Under the pieces are notes generated by a model. That model made no database searches. It was not told the DNA's origin and saw only the letters and a list, made by a program, of their open reading frames with translations. The position numbers and the translations under genes were made by a program. This document shows, in pieces, positions 21,901 to 30,470 of a stretch of 64,000 nucleotides of DNA (positions within the stretch are counted from its first letter, which is position 1; each line of letters opens with the position of its first letter). Source of the stretch: Acholoe squamosa (Eukaryota > Annelida > Polychaeta > Phyllodocida > Polynoidae); NCBI GenBank assembly GCA_949317995.1, contig OX439046.1, positions 59,065,774 through 59,129,773 of the forward strand. Direction: 5' to 3'.

Positions 21901-22667
21901 GGGTCTGATAGGTTATCATTCACACAAATTTATAGCCATTACTCAAAAACTAAACACGTCACTGAAAAACTCATGCCCTCAATTTATAAGTTAAAATCTC
22001 CCTGGGGGACCCTTTCCTGTTTCCTGAACGCAAGTCTATAAGTTTTCTATCATTGATGGAAAGGAATGACCTTTTAGAATGAACTGTCAGAGATTTAAAA
22101 TCTTTCTCACTATGCCTGAACTATCAAATGGCTCTACGTGTATAGATAAGATTAATAATAACATGTTCTGTCTTCGTTTCAGGCTGTGTTTGCCGAGATT
22201 GACCTCACACCTGATGGCAAGATCTCCAAGGAGGAGTTCTTAGTCTACATGGGCCACTGTGACCCCTCCATTCACGCGTAAGTATACAAACACATCAAAG
22301 AAAATAGTGAATTAAAGCTTACAGTACACACATTGCACTGTCAATCACCCAATCAGAACGCAGCATGGAGGATAACGCACCATGACTTCGACCCACTGTA
22401 CGTGTTATCACAGCAAATAACACATTTCTATGCTATTTCTCCCACAGAGAGGCGACCAAGAAGAGGTTCTTTGCCCAGTTTGACAAGGATCATGATGGTA
22501 AGGTGGACCATGACGAGCTGCAGCAGGCCATGTCAGAGTGCGGCATAGAGTGGGATGACGAGGAGACAGCCAGAGCTATGGAATTACTGGATAATGATGA
22601 CTCCGGCTCTATAAGCTGTAATGAGCTCATTACCCTACTCTACGGGGACCAGGATGCGGATGATTAA
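3949..22667 (+). CDS. Small four-EF-hand calcium-binding protein (calmodulin/troponin C-like)
   Basis: Three coding exons, 3949-4074, 22183-22277 and 22448-22667, join in frame to 146 codons plus TAA; all junctions are GT-AG (GTAAGT, GTAAGT) and phases fit (0 and 2). The product is almost entirely EF-hands: loops at residues 15-26 (DVDGNGSLSRAE), 49-60 (DLTPDGKISKEE), 86-97 (DKDHDGKVDHDE) and 122-133 (DNDDSGSISCNE). Each has acidic residues at loop positions 1 and 12 and Gly at 6, so all four should bind calcium. No signal peptide or membrane segment: a cytosolic calcium sensor or buffer. The length is that of calmodulin, but the sequence is not calmodulin, so orthology is left open. Intron 1 (18.1 kb) contains a whole gypsy retrotransposon in the same orientation. 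The 3' UTR probably ends near 24172. Confidence 0.9.
6198..6350 (+). repeat. Two-copy tandem duplication, 85-bp offset
   Basis: AGATGGCGC at 6201 and again at 6286 begins two copies that match over about 63 bases (through CCATGTTGA) with a handful of substitutions. Local duplication in an intron; no coding content. Confidence 0.7.
7708..7803. repeat. 96-bp foldback (MITE-like) element
   Basis: Two 48-base arms are inverted copies matching at all but about five positions, meeting at the palindrome AAAGGATAATTATCCTTT. Arms start AAGTAATTAATGG and end CCATTAACTACTT. No clear target duplication. Probably a small foldback or MITE relic. Confidence 0.6.
8219..8555 (+). mobile_element. tRNA-derived SINE, full-length head
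   Basis: The head has a pol III A box (TGGCGCAATGCATAGG, 8226-8241) and B box (GGGTTCGACCCC, 8269-8280) at tRNA spacing. A body of about 230 bases follows and ends in GAATATAACCTGAGCTGTCG then GGCGTTAACAACCATT (to 8555). The same body motif (GGTGTCCATA.GC.CGG) and the same 3' tail recur at 53232-53470, so this is one SINE family. The tail is probably shared with a partner LINE (family knowledge; partner not identified here). It is not a functional tRNA gene: the anticodon and acceptor arms do not fold properly. Confidence 0.75.
9340..9807 (+). repeat. 5' LTR of the gypsy element
   Basis: 468 bp, starts TGTGGTGG and ends CACTACA (TG...CA). Contains a TATA box (TATATAAG, 9480-9487) and a polyadenylation signal (AATAAA, 9724-9729), defining U3, R and U5 roughly. 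From 9424 on it is packed with perfect short hairpins (described under findings). It differs from the 3' LTR at five positions, all transitions: two near 9351-9354, one at the GACGCC/GACACC site near 9416, one near 9605 and one near 9756. Confidence 0.95.
9809..9821 (+). other. Primer-binding site
   Basis: TGGTGCCGTGACC begins one base after the 5' LTR. TGG is the complement of the CCA end of a tRNA, and this is the expected place for minus-strand priming. The particular tRNA cannot be named from the sequence alone. Confidence 0.75.
9868..12087 (+). CDS. gag: Gag of the gypsy element
   Basis: 739 codons from ATG 9868 to TGA 12085-12087, intact. Residues about 130-260 are a long charged coiled coil (Glu/Arg/Lys-rich heptads). 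Residues about 440-620 resemble the helical capsid region of Ty3/gypsy Gag (Trp- and Leu-rich, with a WLRWYHGF-like motif). A basic Lys/Ser linker precedes one CCHC zinc knuckle at residues 712-725 (CWNCKKQGHFARTC, spacing C-x2-C-x4-H-x4-C), the RNA-binding nucleocapsid. Length is above the usual 300-500 aa, largely through the N-terminal coiled coil. The reading frame of pol overlaps its last five codons in the -1 frame. Confidence 0.92.
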   Translation: MQDHLDEGDDPNHQHQVTTGPLVDRNDPLIGGGLNHTLILGPSSDPLGLYQRSRLLNWRVSTQLSPAAENFLRTQSLSYVEKSASPVGTPMGLGSWSFEGPSPVSIQGSIDSGRGLNEELLQEQQADEDARARDEAEMRRRCEERIEHANKMAEYQVLMEQKARHEAELNSLKSESLVAQSLKDQKDSDTLGAMRGEIDELRREILSRRKADEARVNKEVLDELALEERLKEQTESKLRTARLRDKQQSSECSTTRVATQEDLVENPDYREWLDRAMKEVKQLFAISEQRDLSKPEHTRLEFLVSELRQAERSKQQAEIDRMVGAIDDISKVDSRSRRTLPVPSMPRTDGLSGVIGQFSTPTTTQQHVDPPKYRDIRFEASRLSDADSGNPWGMNHSRADTTMRNMGMDHQIPRRGTTFALDQVRRSSRMFENTSIGHEPARTRSVECPPFTWKDDWLRWYHGFNHVRRVNVWTSSMALAQLLMLLQNGPAADTVWLWEEHGDGTLEGLVDMVTEAMTSSLQDPIVTMEKRRQGKNESIRAYGFALRRLAGDAYPGVDFSVEWLITKVNQLFIGGLYDVDLQQDVLREWRTYMSLKDLMDLADELLRKRQLLPKLVNPTSTNALSALADAALVEEGQGEVSSYSKPGAGSKTKKSQKSAGKSKTPNKASKPKVQEQTFSLSQLKNLLRVIEGGDVPGTSSEKPSTPPSDAKCWNCKKQGHFARTCPEPIKGLPPDATEN
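12072..16751 (+). pseudogene. pol: Pol of the gypsy element (protease-RT-RNase H-integrase), with two frame breaks
   Basis: Open in one frame from 12072; the first ATG is at 12288. Aspartic protease active site DTGA at 12573. Reverse transcriptase lies in a different frame (13397-13966), with FCVDYR near 13584 and YLDD at about 13882. RNase H (FILDTDAS near 14320) and integrase return to the first frame (13890-16751). Integrase has H-x3-H/C-x2-C zinc binding (about 15050-15180), a DDE core (MDII, HSDQG, QVERFN) and a GPF module near 15968. This order, RT before integrase, is standard Ty3/gypsy. Break 1 is near 13390 (single-base-type shift). Break 2 near 13926-13950 also lacks roughly ten codons between the YLDD region and the GLKLKPKKC motif. 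So this copy should not make a full Pol. The C-terminal tail of about 230 residues is very basic and includes an AT-hook-like RRRGRPARR (about 16300-16330). Confidence 0.9.
12078..12084 (+). promoter_or_regulatory. Candidate -1 ribosomal frameshift site between gag and pol
   Basis: GGAAAAC sits directly before the gag TGA, in phase G GAA AAC. The pol frame is open from 12072 and lies -1 to gag, so a -1 shift here would make Gag-Pol. The A AAC half is classical; the first triplet GGA is a weaker slip codon. Inference from frame geometry. Confidence 0.45.
17239..17310 (+). promoter_or_regulatory. Candidate internal promoter for ORF3 (two CCAAT boxes, TATA-like box)
   Basis: CCAAT at 17239-17243 and 17279-17283, a CACGTA E-box-like site at 17263, and ATAAAAG at 17304-17310 in GC-rich surroundings, followed by about 390 bases to the ORF3 ATG. 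Spacing is like an ordinary pol II core promoter. This suggests ORF3 is transcribed separately from gag-pol. Not proven; splicing from the LTR leader is the alternative. Confidence 0.5.
17331..17651 (+). promoter_or_regulatory. Tandem hairpin array in the ORF3 leader
   Basis: A chain of consecutive stem-loops. First an imperfect stem ATCTGCG/CGCAGAT (17337-17376) and AGCTGG..TAAGC/GCTTA..CCAGCT (about 17374-17403). Then hairpins with different stems but a shared hexaloop C-[TA]-[GA]-AGT: 17420-17445, 17446-17468 (weaker), 17523-17548, 17573-17598 and 17622-17651. One has a TGAG tetraloop (17473-17490). Between them are perfect TCGAAG/CTTCGA-type hairpins at 17554-17569 and 17604-17620. Stem pairs change together (CCGC/GCGG versus CCGT/ACGG), which argues for selection on RNA structure. 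Confidence 0.7.
17700..20533 (+). CDS. ORF3: unrecognised nucleic-acid-binding-type protein of the gypsy element (one frame break)
   Basis: Starts at ATG 17700 in an ideal Kozak context (ACCATGG). The first frame runs to a stop at 19167-19169. From about 18884 the natural protein continues in the -1 frame to TAG at 20531-20533, giving about 940 codons in all with one shift near 18884-18900. Regions: Ser-rich start with an AAG-encoded poly-Lys run (17760-17790); coiled coil (about residues 40-90); Lys/Pro/Ser linker; a compact domain with two C2H2-like sets (C298-x4-C303-x18-H322-x4-H327 and C336-x8-C345-x22-H368-x7-H376); a second linker; a globular segment (about 19320-19770, helix-rich, with FREEASAYLFGLFDRTN); and an acidic Asp/Glu tail. 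No signal peptide, furin site or membrane helix, so it is not an envelope protein. I recognise no family. The later half could be taken as a separate ORF, but its upstream linker is continuous in composition. Confidence 0.75.
20528..21084 (+). promoter_or_regulatory. Hairpin-rich 3' non-coding region of the gypsy element
   Basis: Successive perfect or near-perfect stems: CAGTAGTA/TACTACTG around the ORF3 stop (20528-20546); GCTGACATCGA/TCGATGTCAGC (20569-20598) with a loop containing CAGAGT, as in the leader hairpins; CCGGGAA/TTCCCGG (about 20607-20624); GTACCC..CCAC/GTGGGGGTAC; TGTGTGG/CCACACA (about 20690-20705); CTGTCGAC/GTCGACAG (about 20987-21005); and a nested TAGACTGA [GGTCTCTGAA/TTCAGAGACC] TCAGTCTA (about 21037-21084). 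There is no ORF here. It ends at the polypurine tract. Confidence 0.65.
21084..21095 (+). other. Polypurine tract
   Basis: AGTGGGGGGTGG directly abuts the TG of the 3' LTR, the expected site for plus-strand priming. Confidence 0.7.
21096..21563 (+). repeat. 3' LTR of the gypsy element
   Basis: 468 bp, same ends (TGTGGTGG...CACTACA) and same length as the 5' LTR; 5 substitutions, no indels. Followed by the GGAT target duplication at 21564-21567. Confidence 0.95.
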
Positions 22668-22998
22668 AGACTTCTCATATTATTTTTTGTTATCTAATTA
22701 GTCATTATACATAAGGGTTATTTACACGATGGAACCATTGGCTTGGAATTCCCATTCTCATGCAATGGTATAGAACATTAAATTTGAAACGCATCTGGGC
22801 TGATGTGATGACCTTATCATGGATCTAATCATGTTTGAAATGGATTTGGAACGCTGGTGTATCTAGGACTTTACCTCGCTGATTATTCTAGTGTTATGTC
22901 AGTGAGGACATCCTTTAGAAAAAAAATTGGATTTGTGGACATTTTGTTGGGGAAGGCAGTGAAACACAGAGGAAGCAAGGTACGATGGATAGCGAGAT

Positions 22999-23342
22999 CA
23001 GGGGCGTAGGAAAAGGGGGGGCCAGGGGGGCCCGGGCCCCCCAATCCCAGAGGAGGTGGGGCCTGAATATGTCTGGGCCCCCCAATATTTGTCAAGACAG
23101 ATGATAAAATGCAAAGATTTCCCCCAAATTTTTCACAAATATGGTAGCACAATGGAAAAAGGGGGCCTGGGCTTAAAATCACAGGCAAAAGTCATCAAAG
23201 ATATTTTAAAACATATATCTTATAAATGTACCCATGAATAAGTGTCAGCCCACTCTATCCGACGAATTACGATCGGTGCGACAGGGCCCCCCTGGGCTTG
23301 GCCCTGGGCCCCCCCAATCAAGATTTGGTTCCTACGCCTCTG
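22999..23342. mobile_element. MITE with CAGGGGCGTAGGAA inverted ends
   Basis: Ends are CAGGGGCGTAGGAA and TTCCTACGCCTCTG, flanked by GAGAT on both sides (probable target duplication). The interior has long G and C runs (GGGGGGCCCGGGCCCCCC type) and no ORF. The TIR style resembles hAT-related MITEs common in marine invertebrates (family judgement). Confidence 0.7.
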
Positions 23343-23351
23343 GAGATGCTA

Positions 23352-23354
<3 letters not shown>

Positions 23355-23406
<52 letters not shown>
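23355..23406 (+). repeat. (GA)n microsatellite
   Basis: About 26 uninterrupted GA units, followed by a G run. Confidence 0.95.
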
Positions 23407-23413
<7 letters not shown>

Positions 23414-24146
23414 ATTCCTTACTACGGTTGGATACAACATCACCGGATAAGATCGAAAACACATATAGAAGTGAACTTGGTTTGAGAAACAACTGTAAAA
23501 CAGTTTTGCTGGTGGAGACCTATGAAGAATAGCAACCCCAGAACTTGAGATTAGTGAACAGCGAGTGTCCATATCCACAACACTGCAGTATACGAAAATG
23601 TGTTGAAGAAAATGGTAGAGGTTTTTTTGGGGTGTTAATGAATTAATTTTCTTTTTAGGTGATATAAAATTGTTAGTTCACTTTGTAAAAATGAAATTCT
23701 TTGGTTGTGGTATTGTAGCCATTCACAAGTCAGTAGGCCTACTGTAGTTTTTGATTCACCCTAGCGTCCCAAAGATAAACCATATTGTTAGTCATCAGAA
23801 TATGGCCCAGTGAAAATACTCTATGTACATATCAAGCTTTACGTACGCGCCAGTGCCTGTGGAAACCACTATGCAGTCGTTGAATTGGAATGACCAAAGA
23901 GGGTATATCCTGATGATATCCATGCATTAGCTAGTATCGTTGGAAGTACAAGTAGGATGGCATCAACTTATTAATTTAGAAAGCCTCATTCATTTGGAAA
24001 TTGTATTGTTACTTTGTTCTTTTGTAGTTTTAGATTGAATTGTTTTAGCTTTAGGAAAAAGGATAAAAAGAAACATGATTGAAGGTTCAATATATTATAT
24101 ACTTCCGGTTCTACCGGGTACTCATTTTCCAACGCGTTTTCTTACA

Positions 24147-24152
24147 AATAAA
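24147..24152 (+). terminator. Polyadenylation signal of the EF-hand gene (probable)
   Basis: AATAAA followed about 25 bases later by a GT-rich element; best candidate downstream of the stop at 22667. Confidence 0.5.
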
Positions 24153-24609
24153 ATCTGTTCAACATTTTAAAATCTGTGTGTCTTGATTTCTGATATTGAA
24201 GGTGATTGGTCCTTTGTGGTAGCTCAAAATGGGTGCACATCTACTCTTGCAGGCTAAACTTTAGATAAGTGGATCATTTCCTCCACTTAATACTTCTTCA
24301 AATCCTTTTTGGGGTATAACGATTTATCAAAGGACCGGGATTTGTTCAAAATGTTTTTTTCTAACATATTTTAACCAAACTCTTATAAAACGTTCCTTGA
24401 CGTGACAAATATGGGACAGCTGCCTGAAGAGCCGTTCCTTAAAAAAAAAGGCCTTTACCTTTCCTGTTTGTCATATATAATAGATAAATTAATAAATGGA
24501 TTTATGAAGAAAAAAAAACATTGAGTAAATGAAAATAGATAAATTAGACATAAATGAAAAATAAATGAAGAAATAAATACTGGTAGATAAAATTAAAAGA
24601 AGCAATGAA

Positions 24610-25439
24610 TAGGGGAAGTTGCCTAATTTGGACCCCCTAAGAACTTTTTCCTGTCCAGTGAGTATTTCTTTGAATTTGAAGGTAAAATGTATACACTTTG
24701 TGAGGGTACCTTATAGCTTTCTGGTGATAGCATAAAAATCTAGGAATTTGAATTTCTCTTGTCAGGTTGTGCAATTAAATATCAAAGCCTAATGGTCCAA
24801 TTTGGGCACCTGGTTGCCTAAATTGGACCAGCTGGTATCCTAAATTGGACCAATGTGCATTATTGTTCTCGATTTCCTTATTCTTTCATTATATAGAAAA
24901 ATATATAACACTAGGGAACTTTTAATAATATGATATCACTTGTTCTCTTGTTATTTCCATCAATATCATGTGAATTTGCTCCATACTGGAGTTAGAAAAA
25001 GGTAACACTTTGGTCCCATCTATAAAACTCCCCCTATGCCTCACCGAGTGGTCAATCCAATTTAGGCAACTTTTCATCTTTTTCATTAATAGTTTGTTTT
25101 CTTAAACATGACAATGGTTTTTATCAAATTTCATTATAGTCTAAAAGTATAGTATGACATCTAAAAATCTGAAAAGATTTTGAACAAAAAAAATTGCCTA
25201 GCAACCAGGAGGCTTAAGTAAGCAGTGATGAAAATAAGACCAAGTAGTCCAAAAACCATTATTCACAGAAAATGTGCATAAAATGACAGAAAAAATACAT
25301 TTTTGGATGTTATAAGGAACTTCAGTGATATTTACTAAAAAAAAATGGCAGCATTGGAACCTAATTCCTATTACTGCCACATGGGGAAACAAGGGTGGTC
25401 CAATTTAGGAGCCAGTCCAAATTAGGCAACTTTCCCTTA
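24610..25439. mobile_element. Non-autonomous foldback/MITE, 830 bp
   Basis: Ends carry inverted copies of GGGAAGTTGCCTAATTTGGAC (left 24611, right complement near 25410-25438; one or two differences), flanked by TA. The motif TAAATTGGACCA is repeated several times in both orientations inside (near 24790-24850, 25055, 25400). No transposase ORF. Confidence 0.7.
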
Positions 25440-25440
25440 T

Positions 25441-25675
25441 ATATCACATATGAATTGATGGATCCATGCACACATCCGAGAATGGATGGATGCTTGGGTG
25501 GGTAGATGGTCAGATGGACGAAGGGAGGGATGGATGGTGGCTGGCTGGCTGGCAGGATAGGTGGATGGATGGATAGATGGATGCATGAATGGATAGGTGG
25601 ATGGATGATTGGAGGGATGGGCAGATGGATGCATGGGTTGATTGATGGATGGAGGGATGGATAGATGAGCAGAGC
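25441..25675. repeat. GGAT/TGGA-type simple repeat tract
   Basis: Degenerate tetranucleotide array (GGATGGATGGAT with GGCT and GGGT variants) over about 200 bases; the Ser/His/Pro-rich reverse-strand frames here are artefacts of it. Confidence 0.9.
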
Positions 25676-27190
25676 ATTTGAAATATTCTAGTCAATGTCT
25701 TCTAAAGATGCTATCATCTTGCCTTACCGGTTTCCTCATACATGGATGCCTCCTTGATAGTATGCTGGCAGTTGTTTTGGTTCCAGTGATAAAGAATAAG
25801 ACAGGGAAAATCAATAGCAAGGACAATTATCGACCAATTGCATTAGCCAGCATTATGTCTAAGGCCTTAGAGAGGATCCTTCTCTCTAGGATGGAAGATT
25901 ATATCTTCGCAAATGCCAGACAGTTTGGTTTTAAGTCCAAACATGGCACTGATATGTGCATTTATGTAATGAAAGAACTGGTGCTAAAATATCAATCTCT
26001 TAATGTGTCTATGTTTGTGTGTTTCCTTGATGCCTCTAAGGCATTTGATCGTGTAAACCATGAAAAACTCTTTGGCAAACTTGTGATCGTGGTGTACCTG
26101 CATACATCATTAGGATATTAGTCTATTGGTACACATTCCAGAAAATGTCTGTTAGATGGAGTAGTGCTACATCTGCTGAATTCTCTGAATTCTCTCAAGA
26201 GCACATTGTTAACAATACATTCTTCCATGGGCATGTACTAGTTACCAAGCTGAGTCTGTGTCGTTCTTATCTATGTACTAAGGAGAGGGTGCGACACTCT
26301 AGGACTGATGCTGCCCTCTGGCAGCTCTATTCCTATGCATAGCCATTGGTGACAGAGGTGAGGGGGACTTTGCCAAAGTCCCCTCTTACCTTTGTCATCT
26401 ATGGCTATATGTATAGGAAATAGTTCAAAGGGTATCTGCCAGAGGGCAGCAAATGTCCTTGAGTGGCCAGTGGCCAACCCTGTCTTAGTATATGGATAAC
26501 ACCTACACTGACTCAACCTGCTCACTAGTACACGCCCATGCATTCTTCTATGGACAAACACACTGTGTTTCCTAACTTTACTCTTAATTCTAAGAGGCTG
26601 ACAGAATGTGAAGAGGTAAAGTACCTGGGTCACATCATATCAAATTCCCTCAGGGATGATAAAGATATACTTCGACAACACCGTGTACTATATGCACAGG
26701 GTAATATGCTAGTTAGATAGTTTCATATGTGTAGCATTGAGGTCAAAATTCAGCTATTTAGGACCTACTGCACCCCTCTCTACATTGCACAACTATGGTG
26801 GAATTACAGCACAGCTGCCTTATGGAAAATGACGGTGGCTTATAATGACATACTAAGAATGCTCCTTGGTGTGCACAGATATACAAGTACCTGTGAGGCT
26901 TTTGCTGTTTGTGTCTACCTACCTTAGGTGCAACAATCAGAAGACTGATCTCCAGTTTCATGTGTCGCCTGATGAACTCATAAGGCAGCTGTGCTCATAC
27001 ACAACTTGGTAGATACCATTACAAGTGACACCCATTGTATGTCTAGTATATGGAGACACTGGTGCAGAGAACTGTATACGTATCTACATTTTAAATAACA
27101 TTTGATGTATTGTAAATGATACCACCTGCATCTCTTTTATATATGGGTGTTATAATTATCTAGCCTACTAGTTATTATAATGGTATATAT
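25676..27190 (+). pseudogene. Truncated LINE reverse transcriptase (CR1/L2-like non-LTR element)
   Basis: 25678-26121 encodes the N-terminal part of a non-LTR RT: the DNYRPIALASI motif, FGFKSKHGTD, and FLDASKAFDRVNHEKL (RT motif A with catalytic Asp). A MITE (26226-26540) and a deletion then remove the central part, including the catalytic YADD box. 26541-26927 gives the C-terminal connection region (EVKYLGHIIS, FRTYCTPLYIAQLWW, YNDILRMLLG). Stops and frame changes show it is dead, and 5' sequence is missing. It probably ends in an AT-rich 3' UTR near 27190. Clade placement is by eye. Confidence 0.85.
26226..26540. mobile_element. hAT-type MITE inside the LINE
   Basis: 315 bp bounded by CATGGGCATGTACTAGT and ACTAGTACACGCCCATG and by a perfect 8-bp target duplication CATTCTTC (26218-26225, 26541-26548). 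The arms are inverted copies over about 140 bases, meeting at a central GGGGACTTTGCCAAAGTCCCC palindrome. An 8-bp duplication is typical of hAT elements. Confidence 0.88.
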
Positions 27191-27680
27191 TGTAGCGGTT
27201 CTGCTACTCAGGTGTCTGCTACACTGGGACTCACATAGGGGGCAGGCCTGCATAGTCTCATCTAAGTCACCTGACCCCCTCCCAGGTAGCTACCACACAC
27301 ACAAGGAGGCCACCATATTGTTTTGGTTGGACCCCAATTTTTTATGTATTACTGCTCATTCCACGTGTGGTGGCTGGCCAGTAGGGGGGTGGATGGATGG
27401 TTGGATGGGTCATTGGGTCACTTGTTGATAGAATGTGATTTGGGTTGTGTCGAACAGGAAGATGGTACATATCGACCAGTATACTATGCCAGTAGGAAGC
27501 TCACAAGCGTTGAGAGTCGCTACTCGCAGTTCGAACGAGAGGCGTTAGGGGTATACTGGGCTTGTCGTAAGTTTTATTTGTATCTGATAGGGATTGAATT
27601 CAAAATACTGACTGATCACAAACCCTTGGTATCAGTTTTAGCTGCAAAGTCCAAGCCTCCTTCTGCTAGGATAGAGAGAT

Positions 27681-27806
27681 CCCAGTAAACAAAAAAACGT
27701 TATTTAACGTTAATAAACCGTTTTTAACGTTTTAAAACGTTTTGCCATGATAAGGAGCCATAGGGAAACGTTCTGAAACGTTTTGCAACGTATTTTGTTG
27801 ACTGGG
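27681..27806. mobile_element. 126-bp MITE inside RNase H of the second gypsy element
   Basis: Ends CCCAGTAAACAAAA and the inverted TTTTGTTGACTGGG, with internal AACGTT repeats. The host codons read ...AGA then TGG TTG when it is removed with one AT, so it inserted with a 2-bp AT duplication. The coding context fixes both ends exactly. Confidence 0.85.
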
Positions 27807-27874
27807 ATGGTTGATGTACTTACAGCAGTACTCATATAATATAACACATTCCAGGAAAAGAGAACAAAGCCGCT

Positions 27875-29302
27875 GTGCTGAGTCGCCTACCAGTGCATGA
27901 TAATGGAGTTACTGACAACAGATCGGGAATATCAACCAGTGACTATGCATACTCAGTAGTCAAGGATGCTGTGCCAATCGCACTCGTACCAAAGGAAGTC
28001 GAGAAACTGTCAGAAAGTGATGAAACACTTAAGTTGGTAAGAGAAGCGATCATATCAGGTGACTGGACCAAACTGAATGGCACTGTATACAAGGCTCTGC
28101 AAGGTGATCTGTGGATAGACGGACAAGTTGTGATGCGTGGGCATAGACTGGTACTGCCTGAGGTACTATGGGTCCGCACTGTTGAATTGGCACATGAAGG
28201 ACACCAAGGCATAGTGCGAACAAAGAGCCGACTTCGAGAAAAATGCTGGTGGTCTGGAATGGATTCACAAGTTGAGAAGTTTGTAAAATCATGCCACCCA
28301 TGTCAAGTTGTTGGAAAAGGAATGAGCCCTGAACCAATCAAGTCAACAGAGCTCCCAAATGGTCCATGGGTAGATGTCGCAGTGGATTTACTTGATGTTC
28401 CAGGTGGATATCATTTACTTGTGGTTGTTGATTATTTCTCAAGATGGCCCGAGGTGGCGTATCTTAAAAAAACTACAGCTGAAAATGTAAATAAGTGCTT
28501 AGATTATATGTTCTACAACCATGGATACCCTGAAACACTTCGAAGTGACAACAGACAGCCATTTGCCTCAGCAGAGTTTGAACAGTTTCTGTCTGAGCGA
28601 AACATCGAACACATCAAGGGTGTGCCATATTGGCCCCAAAGCAACGGGGAGGTTGATAGATTGAATTCTACCCTTCTAAAGATAATTAAGATTGCACGCA
28701 TTGAAAAGAAAGACTGGATTGAAAGCCTAAAGGAGTTTCTGTTCCACTACCGTACAACTCCACACACCGTTACGAACATAAGTCCAGCTGAGTTAATGTG
28801 CAAAAGAAAGCTAAGGAACAAGTTACTTGTAGTCAGGATGACTGATCATGAACAGAGTGAATCAAGTGGTCTTGATGTAGTGAGAGAACGTGATGCTCTC
28901 AAGAAGCTTAAAGGAAAGGAATATGCAGACTCACGCCGTTCCGCGAAAGCAAGTGACTTTGATGTTGGAGATCAAGTGTTAGTCAAGGAGCAACATAGAT
29001 CTGATAAACTAACACCACCATTTGATCCAACTCCACACCAGGTGATTGAGAAACAGGGAAATGCTGTTATTGTTCAAAGTCCAGGTGGTCCACAGCGCAT
29101 GAGAAATGCAGCTCATATGAAAAGGTTCAATCCACCTGAAACCCCAGCTGTTGAGACACCTAGTGTTACTATACCACCGACTACATCACATTTGGAGATA
29201 CCTGTTAATACCACACCCACTCAACCTGTAGTGTCTCCATCGCCTATACCCACTCACGAAAGGCGCACTCCAAACTGGATGAATGACTTTGTGACTAAGT
29301 GA
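27875..29302 (+). pseudogene. Integrase fragment of the second gypsy element
   Basis: An uninterrupted 475-codon frame: the end of the RNase H linker, an integrase zinc-binding region (H-x3-H near 28190-28205, C-x2-C at SCHPCQ), then a catalytic core with D (VAVDLLD), D (LRSDN) and E (SNGEVDR). The second Asp is followed by NRQ where NG is usual. A 2-base deletion just upstream (around 27850) separates it from RNase H. Its C-terminus carries a Pro/Thr-rich tail. The long open frame suggests fairly recent death. Confidence 0.85.
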
Positions 29303-29873
29303 AACTATGATATAAATATATGCTTACATATTACATATCTGTGCGAAGTGAACTCTGGTTATAATTGAAGGTTATATATTCACACAAAGACTCAAACACC
29401 GTGAGTTTATTACCATATACATACACAACCAAAGACTCAAACAAAGTGACTTTATTATCATAGTTGTACTCCATATCAAAAGTGTAAAGTGGTCTTTACA
29501 AATAACAAGGGGAGGGATGTTGTGTTCGCATACGCGGGAAATAGCGCAATAGCGCCACCTATGATATTTGGTTATAACTCCTTGTGGAGGTGCAACTTTT
29601 ACTAAAAATACACACTTCCTAGACAGGTCGTAACCAGCACGAAAAGCTAGCCAACAAACTAACAGTTGTTCACTTTATTATTCCTCAAACTCCACAGCAG
29701 ACCACTGTGTATTCCCATGAAGACCAAAAAAAAAAAAAAAAGAAGAAGAAGAAGATGGGAATGGACAACTGCCCCCCCTAGGCCCTACATCAGTTGGAGA
29801 GTGAATAGCCTAGGTTCCTACATAGGCCTATTCAGAATCAGATTTTTGGAATAGGCCTACATGTTTGCAGGTT

Positions 29874-30470
29874 AATAGTGGAGGCTCCACTATGCGATTT
29901 TTGCCGAGAACCGGAGCTATTCTCATGAAAGGAGGCACAAACACAGCTTATAATGTGATATTTGTTATTGTTTCAGGGTAGTAACTGAATATTGAGAGAG
30001 CCATGTGTTTATTTGGAGAAGAGTTTGTGGGAAATCTCAGGCAAATTTCTGTTGACAAAAGATGTTTTTGTTAACAAAATCCAGTTGCTCTAATGTAAAT
30101 TTATTGCAGACTTTGACTCTGATGAGTCTCTGCAACTAAATATTTGACAGGTTTGATTTTTGAAGCACAAACACAAAACCCTGTGATTTATGGTAAGTTG
30201 TTGTCAAGCTGTTGTGTTGATATTTACATTGTGCTGTGTTTCTGTGTATATCCGAATTGATCTATAAGGGTAGCTATAACCTTGGACTGGATTACTCCAT
30301 GTATACTGATGCCGTGATGGTGTAAATAAAAACAGAACTCAACATAAACACTGTCCCTGGTCTCATGTTTACAATCTGAGAATGTAAACACCCTATACGG
30401 TACATGTATGGGTGTGTTGCCTTTCATGAGAATGCACAAAAAGAAATCGTGTAGTGGAACCTCCACTATT
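29874..30470. mobile_element. Candidate MITE with palindromic ends
   Basis: ATAGTGGAGGCTCCACTAT at the left and GTAGTGGAACCTCCACTATT at the right. Each end is itself a palindrome and they are inverted copies of one another. No ORF inside; no target duplication defined. Confidence 0.45.

Larger units (their letters stand above)
22668..24172 (+). other. Probable 3' UTR of the EF-hand gene
   Basis: No ORF of substance follows the TAA. A weak ATTAAA is at 22777-22782; the stronger AATAAA is at 24147-24152 with a GT-rich stretch (TCTGTGTGTCTTG) after it. The long UTR would contain a MITE (22999-23342) and a GA microsatellite. UTR extent is inferred. Confidence 0.5.
27430..29740 (+). mobile_element. 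5'-truncated Ty3/gypsy element (second copy type)
   Basis: Begins inside RNase H (YRPVYYASRKL, FEREALGVYWACRKF, ILTDHKPL; 27450-27680) and continues through integrase to 29302. The 3' polypurine tract AAGGGGAGGGA (29507-29517) is followed by the LTR start TGTTGTGTTCGCAT at 29518. An A-run at about 29727-29745 lies near the 3' limit. gag, protease and most of RT are absent. Resembles Mag-type elements and is clearly different from the 9.3-21.6 kb element. Confidence 0.85.

Noticed and set aside
25437..25695. Ser/His/Pro-rich minus-strand proteins
   Set aside because: Translation of the GGAT simple repeat.
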